Shown piece after piece: positions 1-7,754 of a stretch of 64,000 nucleotides of DNA. Made by a program: the position numbers and the translations under genes. The notes under the pieces were generated by a model. It was not told the origin of the DNA. It saw only the letters and a list, made by a program, of their open reading frames with translations, and ran no database searches. Within the stretch, counting starts at the first letter, position 1. Each line of letters starts with the position of its first letter. The stretch comes from Actinomadura sp. NAK00032 (lineage in GTDB: Bacteria; Actinomycetota; Actinomycetes; Streptosporangiales; Streptosporangiaceae), in NCBI RefSeq assembly GCF_013364275.1, contig NZ_CP054932.1, forward strand, positions 4,712,001-4,776,000, read 5' to 3'.

Positions 1-1663
1 GGTAGACGCGGGCGGCGCCGAGGAGGTTGGCGTCGGGGCGGTAGTAGCGGCATTCGGCGCCGCGGGGTTCGGGGACGGCGGCGTGGACGGCGCCGGCGTC
101 GAGGGTCTGCTTTCGCGGGAGGGTCTGTTCGACCTGGTGCTGGGGTGTGCCGACGCGGAGGGCGGCGTAGTCGGCGGGTGGGAGGACGGAGTTGAGGGTG
201 ACGTAGATGTAGTAGCCGGCCATGACGGCGCCGAGGGCGGCCATGAGGGCGATGGGGACGGTGATGGCGGTGATGAGGCCGCGGCGGACCTGGAGGCGTT
301 CGCGGGCGAGGTGGAGGGCGGATTCGGAGGGCCACTCCCCCGGTGGGACGGGCGGCGCGTCGGGGGGTGCGTCGGGTGCGGGGGGCGGGGTGTCGGGGAG
401 GCGGGCGGTGAGGGTGAAGCCGCCGGCGGGGTCGGGGGCGGCGTCGAGGGTGCCGCCGAGGAGGCGGACGCGTTCGGTGAGGCCGGTGAGGCCGCGTCCG
501 CCGGCGGGGAGGAGGGGTGTGCGGGCGGGCGGGGGGTCGTTGGCGACGGTGATGTGGAGGGCGTCGTTGGGGTGGGTGAGGGTGACGGTGATCGGGGCGC
601 CGGGGGCGTGTTTGGCGGCGTTGGTGATGGCCTCTTGGACGATGCGGTGGGCGGTGAGGGCGGCCATGGGGGCGAGTCCGTGCAGGGTGGCGGCGCCGGT
701 GAGGTGGACGGGGATGCCGGAGGCGCGGGCGCGGTCGACGAGGTCGGGGATGGTTTCGCGGGCGGGGCTGACGGGTGCGGCCGGGCCCTGGCCTGCGTCG
801 GGTGCGGGGCCGGTGTCGTCGCGGAGGACGCCGATGATCTCGCGGAGGCGGTCGGTGGCGTCGGCGGCGCCGGTGCGGAGTTCGGCGGCGGCGTCGCGGT
901 GGCGGTCGTGGAGTCCGGGGGCGACCTGGAGGGCGCCGGCGCGGACGGCGATGAGGGCGAGTTCGTGGCCGAGGGAGTCGTGCATGTCCTGGGCGATGCG
1001 GGCGCGTTCGCGGAGGCGTTCGCGTTCGGCGATGATGCGCTGCTGGTGTTCGAGGCGTTCGGCGCGTTCCCAGCCGGCGTGCAGGAGTTCCTGGTGCTGG
1101 CGCCAGTAGCGGCCGATGAGCCAGGGCAGGACGCCGAGCAGGACGAGCCAGACGGTGGAGGGGAACCAGACGGCGACGTCGAGGCCGCGGGCGGTGGCCA
1201 GGGCGGTGCCGCCGATGAACACGGCGGTGAAGCCCCACAGCAGGGGCTGGGGGCGGGAGGTGCGCAGGCCGGCGAGGTAGGCCAGGACGGGCATGGCGAA
1301 CACGAAGTTGCCGTGGACGAGGTTGAGGGTGATGGCGATGAGGAGTGCGGTGGCGGGCCGGGCGCGGCAGACGGCGACGGCGGCGGCGAGGGCGGCGAGT
1401 CCGGCTCCGCGCAGCCACCAGGAGGCAAGGTGGGGCTCGAGCGGGGAGACCATGTCGACGGCGATGGGGAAGGCCAGCGCGCCGTAGAGGAGGGTGTCCT
1501 TGATCCGGGCGGCGCGGGTGGGGCGGCGGACCGCGGCGCGCAGCGCGGCGGGGCGGGCGGCGTCGGCGGCCGTGCGCAGTGCCCGGGCGGCGGCGCCGGC
1601 GGCGGCCCGGGCGTGGGCGCGGGCGGCGCCGCCGGGTTCCCGGGTGGCTGCGGAGTGGTTCAC
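1..1663 (-). CDS. NarL/DesK-type sensor histidine kinase with C-terminal membrane anchor (3' end off window)
   Basis: Reading leftward from the GTG at 1663 the frame stays open to the window edge (about 554 codons), so the C-terminus is missing. About four hydrophobic segments are followed by a HisKA_3 dimerisation helix with the phospho-acceptor in MHDSLGHE (near 950-1000) and an HATPase region with AAKHAP and GGRGLTGLTERV. Unlike ordinary kinases of this family it does not end there. A Pro-rich linker (about 350-410) leads to one more membrane helix (LITAITVPIALMAALGAV, about 230-290) and an outward C-terminal domain containing VGTPQHQVEQTLP and CRYYRPDAN. Third positions are nearly all G/C in this frame. 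It is divergent from the response regulator at 1830, its presumed partner. The stimulus is unknown. Confidence 0.85.
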   Translation of the reverse strand, partial: MNHSAATREPGGAARAHARAAAGAAARALRTAADAARPAALRAAVRRPTRAARIKDTLLYGALAFPIAVDMVSPLEPHLASWWLRGAGLAALAAAVAVCRARPATALLIAITLNLVHGNFVFAMPVLAYLAGLRTSRPQPLLWGFTAVFIGGTALATARGLDVAVWFPSTVWLVLLGVLPWLIGRYWRQHQELLHAGWERAERLEHQQRIIAERERLRERARIAQDMHDSLGHELALIAVRAGALQVAPGLHDRHRDAAAELRTGAADATDRLREIIGVLRDDTGPAPDAGQGPAAPVSPARETIPDLVDRARASGIPVHLTGAATLHGLAPMAALTAHRIVQEAITNAAKHAPGAPITVTLTHPNDALHITVANDPPPARTPLLPAGGRGLTGLTERVRLLGGTLDAAPDPAGGFTLTARLPDTPPPAPDAPPDAPPVPPGEWPSESALHLARERLQVRRGLITAITVPIALMAALGAVMAGYYIYVTLNSVLPPADYAALRVGTPQHQVEQTLPRKQTLDAGAVHAAVPEPRGAECRYYRPDANLLGAARVY

Positions 1664-1829
1664 GGGTCCACGCTACTGGCCGGTGACGTGCGGGGTTACC
1701 GTCGAAAGTCAGGGGTGGGGCGGTGAAGATCGCGGGAGGGCGGCGGGAGGGGGGCGGGCTGAACTACGGTTGGCGGGTGGCCCGGCCGGGGGGCGGTGGC
1801 GGCCGGGTGGAGAGCATGGAGGAGATCGC

Positions 1830-2495
1830 GTGATCCGGGTGATGCTGGCTGACGACCAGACGCTGGTGCGGGCGGGGTTCCGGTCGATCCTGGAGGGCGA
1901 GGACGACATCGAGATCGTCGCCGAGGCCGGGGACGGGGCGCAGGCGGTGGCGCGGGCGGTCGAGGTGCGCCCGGACGTGGTGCTGATGGACATCCGGATG
2001 CCGGTGCTGGACGGGCTGGAGGCGACGCGGCGGATCATCGCCGATCCGCGGCTGGGCGGCGTCCGGGTGGTGATCTTGACGACGTTCGATCTGGACGACT
2101 ACGTGTACGAGGCGATCAAGGCGGGGGCGAGCGGGTTCCTGGTGAAGGACACCGAGCCGCCGGAGCTGATCCACGGGGTGCGGGTGGTGGCACGGGGGGA
2201 CGCGCTGCTGGCGCCGACGGTGACGCGGCGGCTGATCTCGGAGTTCGCGTCGCGGATCACCGCTCCGCCGCCGGCGGCGGAGCTGGGCGCGCTGACCGAG
2301 CGGGAGCGGGAGGTGCTGGAGCTGGTGGCGGCGGGCCTGTCGAACGAGGAGATCGCGGGGCGGCTGGTGCTGTCGCCGGCGACGGCGAAGACGCATGTGA
2401 GCCGGATCCTGGCCAAGCTCGGGGCGCGGGACCGGGCGCAGCTGGTGGTGCTGGCGTATGAGAAGGGTGTGATCCGGCCGGGATGGCTCGGCTGA
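1830..2495 (+). CDS. NarL/FixJ-family response regulator
   Basis: A 221-residue DNA-binding regulator. The receiver domain has the acidic pair D8/D9, phospho-acceptor D54 in VLMDIRMP and the switch lysine in VKD near residue 105. The C-terminal LuxR helix-turn-helix reads LTEREREVLELVAAGLSNEEIA and ends with KTHVSRILAKLGARDRAQLV. The GTG start was chosen because GGAGGAG lies 6-8 nt upstream; longer in-frame extensions lack a ribosome-binding site. The 166-bp gap to the divergent kinase (1664-1829) should hold both promoters. It is very probably the cognate partner of that kinase; target genes cannot be read from the sequence. Confidence 0.92.
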   Translation: MIRVMLADDQTLVRAGFRSILEGEDDIEIVAEAGDGAQAVARAVEVRPDVVLMDIRMPVLDGLEATRRIIADPRLGGVRVVILTTFDLDDYVYEAIKAGASGFLVKDTEPPELIHGVRVVARGDALLAPTVTRRLISEFASRITAPPPAAELGALTEREREVLELVAAGLSNEEIAGRLVLSPATAKTHVSRILAKLGARDRAQLVVLAYEKGVIRPGWLG

Positions 2496-2553
2496 GCGGG
2501 GGCCGGCGCGGGCCGGGGTGCAACCGGCCGGCGGGGGCCGGTGTTGACGGGAT

Positions 2554-3231
2554 GTGACGGTTACGGACGAAGCGCTCCCCCGCCCTCCGGGCGGCGCCCG
2601 CGATCGCGGCGGGCCCGGGGCCGGTGCCGGGTCCGGTGATGACGCGGGCGCGGCGGTCGCGGCGGAGCTGGCGCGGGACCTGGACGCCGGGTTCGCGGCG
2701 CTGTACGAGGCGTACCGGGGTGCGGTGTTCTCGACGGCGCTGCGGCTGTGCGGGCGGTGGGCCGAGGCCGAGGACCTGTCGGCGGAGGCGTTCCTGCGGG
2801 CCTACCGGGCGCTGGCGGGGTACGAGGCGGACCGGATCGAGGGGCTGCGGCCGCGGGCGTGGCTGCTGGCGATCCTGACGAACGTGTGGCGCAACAGCCT
2901 GCGGTCGGCGGCGCGGCGTCCGGTGGCGGCGCCGATGGAGGACGCGCCGGACCCGCCCGATCCGGGTGAGGGGGTGGAGGACGCCGCGGCGCGCCGGGAG
3001 ACGGGCCGGGAGCTGGCGGCGCTGCTGGCCGAGCTGCCGGAGGCGCAGCGGGCGGCGGTGGTGCTGCGGCATGTGACGGGTCTTCCCGTCGCCGAGGTGG
3101 CGGCGGTGCTGGAGTTGCCGGAGGGCACCGTGAAGTCGCATGTGTCGCGGGGGCTGGCGCGGCTGCGGAGGCTGCGCGGCGTCCCGGACGGGCGTGAGGG
3201 GCCGCGTGAGCGGCGGGAAGGAGGCCGGTGA
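2554..3231 (+). CDS. ECF sigma-70 family RNA polymerase sigma factor
   Basis: A 225-residue two-domain sigma factor. After a Pro/Gly-rich leader, region 2 spans about residues 45-115 (FAALYEAYRGAVF and a DLSAEAFLRAYRAL segment) and region 4 spans about 150-210 (LPEAQRAAVVLRHVTG, then LPEGTVKSHVSRGLARLRRL). No SnoaL or TPR C-terminal extension is present. Its stop codon overlaps the next gene's ATG by 1 nt (TGATG), implying coupled translation with an alkyltransferase/Ada-like protein where an anti-sigma factor would often sit. A role in an alkylation response is an inference from this coupling. The start is GTG; the ATG two bases upstream is followed at once by a stop. Confidence 0.9.
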   Translation: MTVTDEALPRPPGGARDRGGPGAGAGSGDDAGAAVAAELARDLDAGFAALYEAYRGAVFSTALRLCGRWAEAEDLSAEAFLRAYRALAGYEADRIEGLRPRAWLLAILTNVWRNSLRSAARRPVAAPMEDAPDPPDPGEGVEDAAARRETGRELAALLAELPEAQRAAVVLRHVTGLPVAEVAAVLELPEGTVKSHVSRGLARLRRLRGVPDGREGPRERREGGR

Positions 3232-4040
3232 TGACCGGTGCCGATGCCTTCGGCGGGGCGGATCCGGTGGATCCGGCGGTGGATCCGATGGTGGACGCGG
3301 TGGTCGGTGAGCTGGCGGGGCTGGCCGCGGACGCGCCGGCGGGGCTGCTGGAGCGGATCGCGGCGCGGCGGGTGCGGGTTCCCGGGCCGGTGCAGGACGG
3401 GCCGCTGGCGGGGCTGCAGGTGGCCTTCACCGACCGGGGCGTCGCCTACGTGCGGGCGGGGATGGGCGAGCGGGAGTTCGCCGAGGCGTTCCGGGACCGG
3501 TTCGCGCGGCCGCTGCTGCCGGCGGAGCGTCCTCCGGCGGGGCTGGTGCCGGCGCTGCGGTCGGGGCGGCTGGGCGGGCTGCGGCTGGACCTGCGGGGGC
3601 TGAGCGAGTTCGAGGCGGCGGTGCTCGAGGCGGCGGCGGCGATCCCGCGCGGGCAGACGCGCCCGTACGCGTGGGTGGCGCGGCGGGCGGGGCGGCCGCG
3701 GGCGGTGCGGGCGGTGGGTTCGGCGCTGGGCCGCAATCCGGTGCCGCTGCTGATCCCGTGCCATCGGGTGACGCGGTCGGACGGGTCGCTGGGCGAGTAC
3801 GTGTTCGGTGCGGGGGCCAAGGAGCGGCTGCTGCGGGCCGAGGACGTGGACGTCGAGGAGGCGGCGGAGCTGGCGCGGCGGGGGGTGCGGCTGGTGGGGT
3901 CGGACACGACGGGGATCGTGTGCTATCCGACGTGCGCGGACGCGCGGCGGATCGCGCCGGGGCACCGGCGCGGGTTCGCGGGCCTGGCGGCGGCGGAGGC
4001 GGCCGGGTACCGGCCGTGCCTGCACTGCCGCCCCGCCTGA
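3231..4040 (+). CDS. Methylated-DNA-protein cysteine methyltransferase fused to Ada zinc domain
   Basis: A 269-residue protein with inverted domain order compared with classical Ada. The O6-alkylguanine transferase domain comes first, with acceptor C177 in the IPCHRV motif and the preceding IPRGQTRPYAWVA helix. An Ada-type zinc/phosphotriester domain follows, with ligands C231, C235, C263 and C266 (VCYPTCADARR, RPCLHC). There is no AraC-type helix-turn-helix. The first 50 residues are acidic and helical with no clear family. ATG 3231 is preceded by GGAGG at the proper distance; GTG 3228 is an alternative. The gene overlaps the upstream sigma factor by 1 nt. It could both repair alkylated DNA and signal alkylation to the sigma factor (inference). 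Confidence 0.88.
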   Translation: MTGADAFGGADPVDPAVDPMVDAVVGELAGLAADAPAGLLERIAARRVRVPGPVQDGPLAGLQVAFTDRGVAYVRAGMGEREFAEAFRDRFARPLLPAERPPAGLVPALRSGRLGGLRLDLRGLSEFEAAVLEAAAAIPRGQTRPYAWVARRAGRPRAVRAVGSALGRNPVPLLIPCHRVTRSDGSLGEYVFGAGAKERLLRAEDVDVEEAAELARRGVRLVGSDTTGIVCYPTCADARRIAPGHRRGFAGLAAAEAAGYRPCLHCRPA

Positions 4041-4176
4041 CCCTTCGCGGCGCCGCCGCCGGGGCCGGGCTGGGGCGGGTCTGGGGGCGGGGCATAGTTC
4101 GGCGCAGGCCGGGAATGGGGCCGTCCACCTGCGGGGACGAGCCCGCGGGCGGACCGCCGAGGAGAGGGAGACCGCC

Positions 4177-5253
4177 ATGCGCGTCGTCGTGACCGGCGCG
4201 ACCGGCAACATCGGGACCAGCACGCTGCGCGAGCTCGCCGAGGATCCCGCCGTGACCGCCGTGACAGGGCTGGCGCGGCGCGCGCCGGGGCCGGACGCGG
4301 CGCGGGAGACCGACCCGGCCGGCAGCGGGAAGATCGAGTGGGCGCGGGCCGACGTCACCGACAGCGACCTGGTGCCGCTGCTGCGGGGCGCGGACGTGGT
4401 GGTGCACCTGGCGTGGCTGTTCCAGCCGACCCACCGGCCCGCGGTGACGTGGGACGCCAACGTGGTCGGCAGCGGCCGGGTGTTCGACGCGGTCGCCGAG
4501 GCCGGGGTGCCGGCGCTGGTGCACTCCTCGTCGGTCGGCGCGTACTCCCCCGGGCCCAAGGACCGCCCGGTGGATGAGTCGTGGCCGACGCACGGGTGGC
4601 CGGGCGCCGCCTACTCGCGGGAGAAGGCCTATGTGGAGCGGCTGCTGGACGCGTTCGAGGCCGCCAACCCGCGGTGCCGGGTCGTGCGGATCCGGCCGGG
4701 GTTCGTCTTCCAGCGGCAGTCGGCCAGCCAGCAGCGGCGGCTGTTCGCCGGGCCGCTGCTGCCGGGCCGGCTGGCCCGTCCGGGCGGGATCCCGTTCGTG
4801 CCGGACATGCCGGGGCTGCGGATGCAGTTCCTGCACGCGGCGGACGCGGGGCAGGCGTTCCGGCTGGCGGCGACGGGTGCGGCGCGCGGGGCGTTCAACG
4901 TCGCCGCCGACCCCGTGATGGACGCGGCCGAGCTCGCCGACGTGCTCGGCGCCCGCACGGTCCGGGTGCCGCGGCCGGCGGTGCGGGCGGCGCTGGCGGC
5001 GGCGTGGGGGCTGCACCTGGTGCCGGCGTCGCCGGGGCTGTTCGACCTGGCGATGCAGATCCCGGTCATGGACACCGCGCGGGCTCGCGCCGAGCTGGGC
5101 TGGACGCCGCGCCACACCGCGCGGGAGGCGTTCACCGACTTCCTGGAGGGGCTGCGGGCCGGTGCCGGGCGCGACACGCCGCCGCTGGCGCCCGGCAACG
5201 CCGGGCCCGGCCGGGCCCGCGAGTTCAGCACCGGCGTCGGCCGCCGCCCCTGA
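4177..5253 (+). CDS. NAD-dependent epimerase/dehydratase family protein (extended SDR)
   Basis: A 358-residue extended short-chain dehydrogenase. The N-terminal nucleotide-binding motif is VTGATGNIG (residues 5-13), followed by ADVTD and VVHLAW. The catalytic tyrosine/lysine pair is in AYSREKAY, with a serine in LVHSSSVGAYSP. The C-terminal part (ELGWTPRHTAREAF) is typical of sugar-nucleotide epimerase-like proteins. ATG 4177 has GAGAGGGAG upstream; earlier in-frame codons lie in a region without a ribosome-binding site. The substrate is unknown. The last 30 residues are a Gly/Pro-rich tail. It is separated by 136 bp from the alkyltransferase gene, so it probably has its own promoter. Confidence 0.88.
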   Translation: MRVVVTGATGNIGTSTLRELAEDPAVTAVTGLARRAPGPDAARETDPAGSGKIEWARADVTDSDLVPLLRGADVVVHLAWLFQPTHRPAVTWDANVVGSGRVFDAVAEAGVPALVHSSSVGAYSPGPKDRPVDESWPTHGWPGAAYSREKAYVERLLDAFEAANPRCRVVRIRPGFVFQRQSASQQRRLFAGPLLPGRLARPGGIPFVPDMPGLRMQFLHAADAGQAFRLAATGAARGAFNVAADPVMDAAELADVLGARTVRVPRPAVRAALAAAWGLHLVPASPGLFDLAMQIPVMDTARARAELGWTPRHTAREAFTDFLEGLRAGAGRDTPPLAPGNAGPGRAREFSTGVGRRP

Positions 5254-5310
5254 AGGCCGAACACCCCGCCCCGCACCGTCCGTCCGCGGCCACCTCGTCC
5301 ACCTGTCAGT

Positions 5311-5344
5311 ACACCTGTCACCGCGCTACACCTGTCACCGCGCT
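5311..5344. repeat. Perfect 17-bp tandem repeat (two copies)
   Basis: The unit acacctgtcaccgcgct occurs at 5311-5327 and again at 5328-5344 without mismatch; a partial third match (acctgtcagt) precedes it at 5301. The array ends just before the ribosome-binding site (GGAGGT) of the gene at 5360. The TGTCA cores therefore repeat every 17 bp inside its 5' untranslated or promoter region. It may be an operator or a recent slippage duplication. Confidence 0.8.
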
Positions 5345-5359
5345 ACCGGAGGTCACCCG

Positions 5360-5611
5360 ATGCCGACGATCACTTCCGACCACCTGCACACCCTGCTGGC
5401 CTCCGCCGACCGCGACGCGGCGCTCGTCGTGGTCGGGGGCCGCGCGGCGGTCGTGCCGGCCGATCCGAGCCGCGGCGGCGGCCCCGAGGACGCGCTGGTG
5501 ATCACCACGCGGGACGCGGTGATCGCCGAGCTGGACACCGGCGCCAACGAGGAGCAGATCGAGGCGCTGGCCCAGCGGCTGGACGTCGCCCTGGAGAGCC
5601 TCGGCGGCTGA
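5360..5611 (+). CDS. Small hypothetical protein (83 aa)
   Basis: An 83-residue protein from ATG 5360 with a strong GGAGGT ribosome-binding site 6-8 nt upstream. It is mildly acidic and has no signal peptide or membrane segment. The central part alternates beta-like stretches (AALVVVGGRAAVVPAD, DALVITTRDAVIAEL) and ends in an amphipathic helix (EEQIEALAQRLDVALESL). I do not recognise the family. It stands alone between the epimerase and the convergent CDGSH gene, behind a 17-bp tandem repeat that may control it. G/C at third positions supports coding. Confidence 0.75.
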   Translation: MPTITSDHLHTLLASADRDAALVVVGGRAAVVPADPSRGGGPEDALVITTRDAVIAELDTGANEEQIEALAQRLDVALESLGG

Positions 5612-5635
5612 CCGCCGGCCCGCCGGCCGCGCCCG

Positions 5636-5911
5636 TCAGCCGCGGGCGCGGCGGCGGTGGCTGGTGTCGCAGAACGGGTAGGAGCGGCTGCGGCGGCACG
5701 CGCACAGCGCGACCAGCCACCGGTCCGACACGACCGTGGAGCCGTCCTCCAGGACGACCTCGACGGGGCCCTCCACCAGGACCGGGCCGCCCGGCACCAT
5801 CCGCACCCGCCGCCGCTCCCCCGGCGCGGACGCATGCCCTCCCCCGTGCCTTTCCCCCTCCCTTTCCTCGGGGCCGGGGGCGGGGTCAGGCGGCCTGGTG
5901 CCGGTGCTCAT
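5636..5911 (-). CDS. CDGSH-type iron-sulfur protein
   Basis: A 91-residue protein whose C-terminus carries one CDGSH-type [2Fe-2S] motif: C70, C72, C81 and H85 in LCACRRSRSYPFCDTSH, the 3-Cys/1-His pattern of the mitoNEET family. The first 35 residues are Pro/Glu-rich and probably disordered. A bacterial single-motif protein of this kind is expected to be a soluble electron-transfer or cluster-transfer protein. ATG 5911 has GAGGAGG upstream; GTG 5932 is possible. It overlaps the end of the methyltransferase gene by 26 nt and is the last gene of a four-gene operon. Delivering electrons to the metal oxidase two genes upstream is a plausible inference. Confidence 0.88.
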   Translation of the reverse strand: MSTGTRPPDPAPGPEEREGERHGGGHASAPGERRRVRMVPGGPVLVEGPVEVVLEDGSTVVSDRWLVALCACRRSRSYPFCDTSHRRRARG

Positions 5912-6614
5912 GGCCCTCCTCACCGTCCTCACCGCAGGCGGTCATCCCGGCCGCGGCGACCTCGCCGCGGACCACGACGAGGTCCTCGTGCAGCTGCCCG
6001 GGCCCCAGCAGGCCCCGCGCGGCCAGCAGCGCCGCGCGGCGCCGCATGACCGGCCCGAACGGCTCGCGGCGCCGGGCGACCACCGACGCGCGCAGCCCGG
6101 CGGCGCGCAGCGCCACCAGCGTCGCCGCGACGCCGTTCAGCGCCGAATGCACCACCAGCAGCGTCCCGCCGGGCGCCAGGTGCCGCGGGGCGAGCGCGCA
6201 GATCCGGTCCAGCAGGGCGCGGCCGTCGTGGCCGGCCTCCCAGGCGCGGGCCCTGCCCCGCACCGCCGCCGGGTCGGCGTCCCCGGCCACGTACGGGGGG
6301 TTGGCGACGATCACGTCGAAGACCTCGCCGGCGACCGGGGCGAACAGGTCGCCGCGCAGCACCCGGACGGGCAGGCCCCGCAGCCGGGCGTTCATCCGCG
6401 CGGTGAGGACCGCGGGCGCCGAGACGTCCACGGCGACGACGTCGCAGCCGGCGCGGGCGGCGGCCAGCGCGACCGCGCCGGTGCCGGTGCCGAGTTCCAG
6501 GACGCGGGCGCCCGGCGGTGCGCCGGCGCGGGCCAGTGTCCGGGCGAGCGCGCCGGTCAGCAGCGAGGTGTCGGTCTGCGGCCGGTACACCCCGGGCGGG
6601 CGCAGCAGCATCAT
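5886..6614 (-). CDS. HemK/PrmC-like class I SAM-dependent methyltransferase
   Basis: A 242-residue methyltransferase. Motif I LELGTGTGAVAL (residues 39-50) binds S-adenosylmethionine, D63 closes strand 2, and NPPY (105-108) is the signature of N5-glutamine or N6-adenine methyltransferases. The N-terminal PPGVYRPQTDTSLL resembles the release-factor methyltransferase (HemK2/Mtq2) group. ATG 6614 overlaps the stop of the oxidase gene by 4 nt, with GAGGAGGA upstream. It does not look like the housekeeping PrmC: it is short and lacks the long N-terminal helical domain. A dedicated substrate within this operon is likely (inference). Confidence 0.88.
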   Translation of the reverse strand: MMLLRPPGVYRPQTDTSLLTGALARTLARAGAPPGARVLELGTGTGAVALAAARAGCDVVAVDVSAPAVLTARMNARLRGLPVRVLRGDLFAPVAGEVFDVIVANPPYVAGDADPAAVRGRARAWEAGHDGRALLDRICALAPRHLAPGGTLLVVHSALNGVAATLVALRAAGLRASVVARRREPFGPVMRRRAALLAARGLLGPGQLHEDLVVVRGEVAAAGMTACGEDGEEGHEHRHQAA

Positions 6615-7741
6615 CGCCGGTCCTCCTCTCCCCCACCGGCCGACGGCGAGCCGGGCGGGGCGTCGGGCAGGGGGCGGCGCAGCGCGGGGCGGCCGGCGCG
6701 CCAGCGCGCCATCAGATGGCCGGCCAGGCGGTCCTCCAGCAGCCCGGTCGCCCGCACGCCGAGCACCACGTCGGCGGCCAGGCCGGGCTCGGCGGCCAGC
6801 AGCGCGCCGATCACGTCGTGGCGCAGGACCTGCTCGTGGACGGCGTCGGCCTCGATGTGCTCGGTGTAGAACAGGACGGCGCGGGGGCCGGCGCCCAGTC
6901 GGCGCAGGGCCGCGGCCATCCGCCGCGCGGACGGCGCGGTGGTGATCTCGGCGGCGGCGAAGTGCCCGACCAGCGCGCCGCGCAGCGACCGGTGCAGCCC
7001 GAACAGCGACATCATGGTGACGGTGGCGAGCATCTGCGGCGGGGCGGCGTCGACGTAGGCGCCGTAGGAGGGGTCCAGGCCGAGGTCGTCCAGGAGGGCG
7101 GCGTACAGGCCCTGGTGGGTCATCTCGGGGCGGCCGCCGCCGAACTCGTCGTTCTCGACGGCGACCAGCGCGGTCTTGGCGCGGCCCCGCAGCCGCGGGA
7201 TGACCCAGGCGTGCGGGTCGGCCTCCTTCAGGTGGTACACCGACCGCAGTGCCGCGTGCTCGCGCAGCTGCCAGGCGGGGGCGTCGTCGCGCAGGTGGTG
7301 GGTGACGCCGCCGGCGCCTACGGGTTCGACCAGCAGTTCGTCCAGGGCGGCGTCCACGTCGGAGTCCGGGCCCGTGTCCGGGCCTGTGCCGGTGGCGGTG
7401 GCGGTGGCGGTGTCGCGGCGGAGCGCGGTGAGGAACGCGTTCTCCAGGGCGGCGCGGGTCCGCAGCAGCGCCGGGTCCCACTCCCAGTCGGGGTGGACGC
7501 CGGCGAAGCCCTGGTAGTGCAGTTCGTAGCAGGTGTGCAGGGCGAGCTGGAGGTCGTCCCCGTAAGGGTCGGCGGCCGCGGCGGCGGCGGGGCCGGGCAG
7601 GCGGCCGGCGTCGCCGGGCGGCGGGCCGGCGCGCAGGGCCTGGGTCACGGCGCGCGACAGCGGGCCGCGCGGTGGCGGCGGCGCCGGCGGTGCGTCCGTG
7701 GCGGCCGTGGTTCGCGCGGCCGTGGCCTGCGGAGCGGTCAT
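6611..7741 (-). CDS. Haem-oxygenase-like iron-containing redox enzyme
   Basis: A 376-residue protein of the haem-oxygenase-like fold (iron-containing redox enzyme/Haem_oxygenas_2 type). Candidate metal ligands lie on helices at E73/H75 (YELHYQG), E196 (AVENDEFGGG), H260/E265 and E294/H295/E297/H302 (YTEHIEADAVHE). This is the Glu/His set expected for a non-haem di-iron oxidase; characterised members of the superfamily include UndA, BesC and SznF. The N-terminal 60 residues are Ala/Pro-rich, and a Thr/Asp-rich insertion sits near 111-130. ATG 7741 has GGAGG at good spacing. It lies 13 bp behind the ligase gene and overlaps the methyltransferase by 4 nt. The substrate is unknown. Confidence 0.85.
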   Translation of the reverse strand: MTAPQATAARTTAATDAPPAPPPPRGPLSRAVTQALRAGPPPGDAGRLPGPAAAAAADPYGDDLQLALHTCYELHYQGFAGVHPDWEWDPALLRTRAALENAFLTALRRDTATATATGTGPDTGPDSDVDAALDELLVEPVGAGGVTHHLRDDAPAWQLREHAALRSVYHLKEADPHAWVIPRLRGRAKTALVAVENDEFGGGRPEMTHQGLYAALLDDLGLDPSYGAYVDAAPPQMLATVTMMSLFGLHRSLRGALVGHFAAAEITTAPSARRMAAALRRLGAGPRAVLFYTEHIEADAVHEQVLRHDVIGALLAAEPGLAADVVLGVRATGLLEDRLAGHLMARWRAGRPALRRPLPDAPPGSPSAGGGEEDRR

Positions 7742-7754
7742 CGGTCCTCCGTTG

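Noticed and set aside
83-1726. Long plus-strand open frame of 547 codons rich in Gly/Glu
   Set aside because: It is the exact antisense of the histidine kinase codons; third-position G/C and recognisable kinase motifs are on the minus strand.
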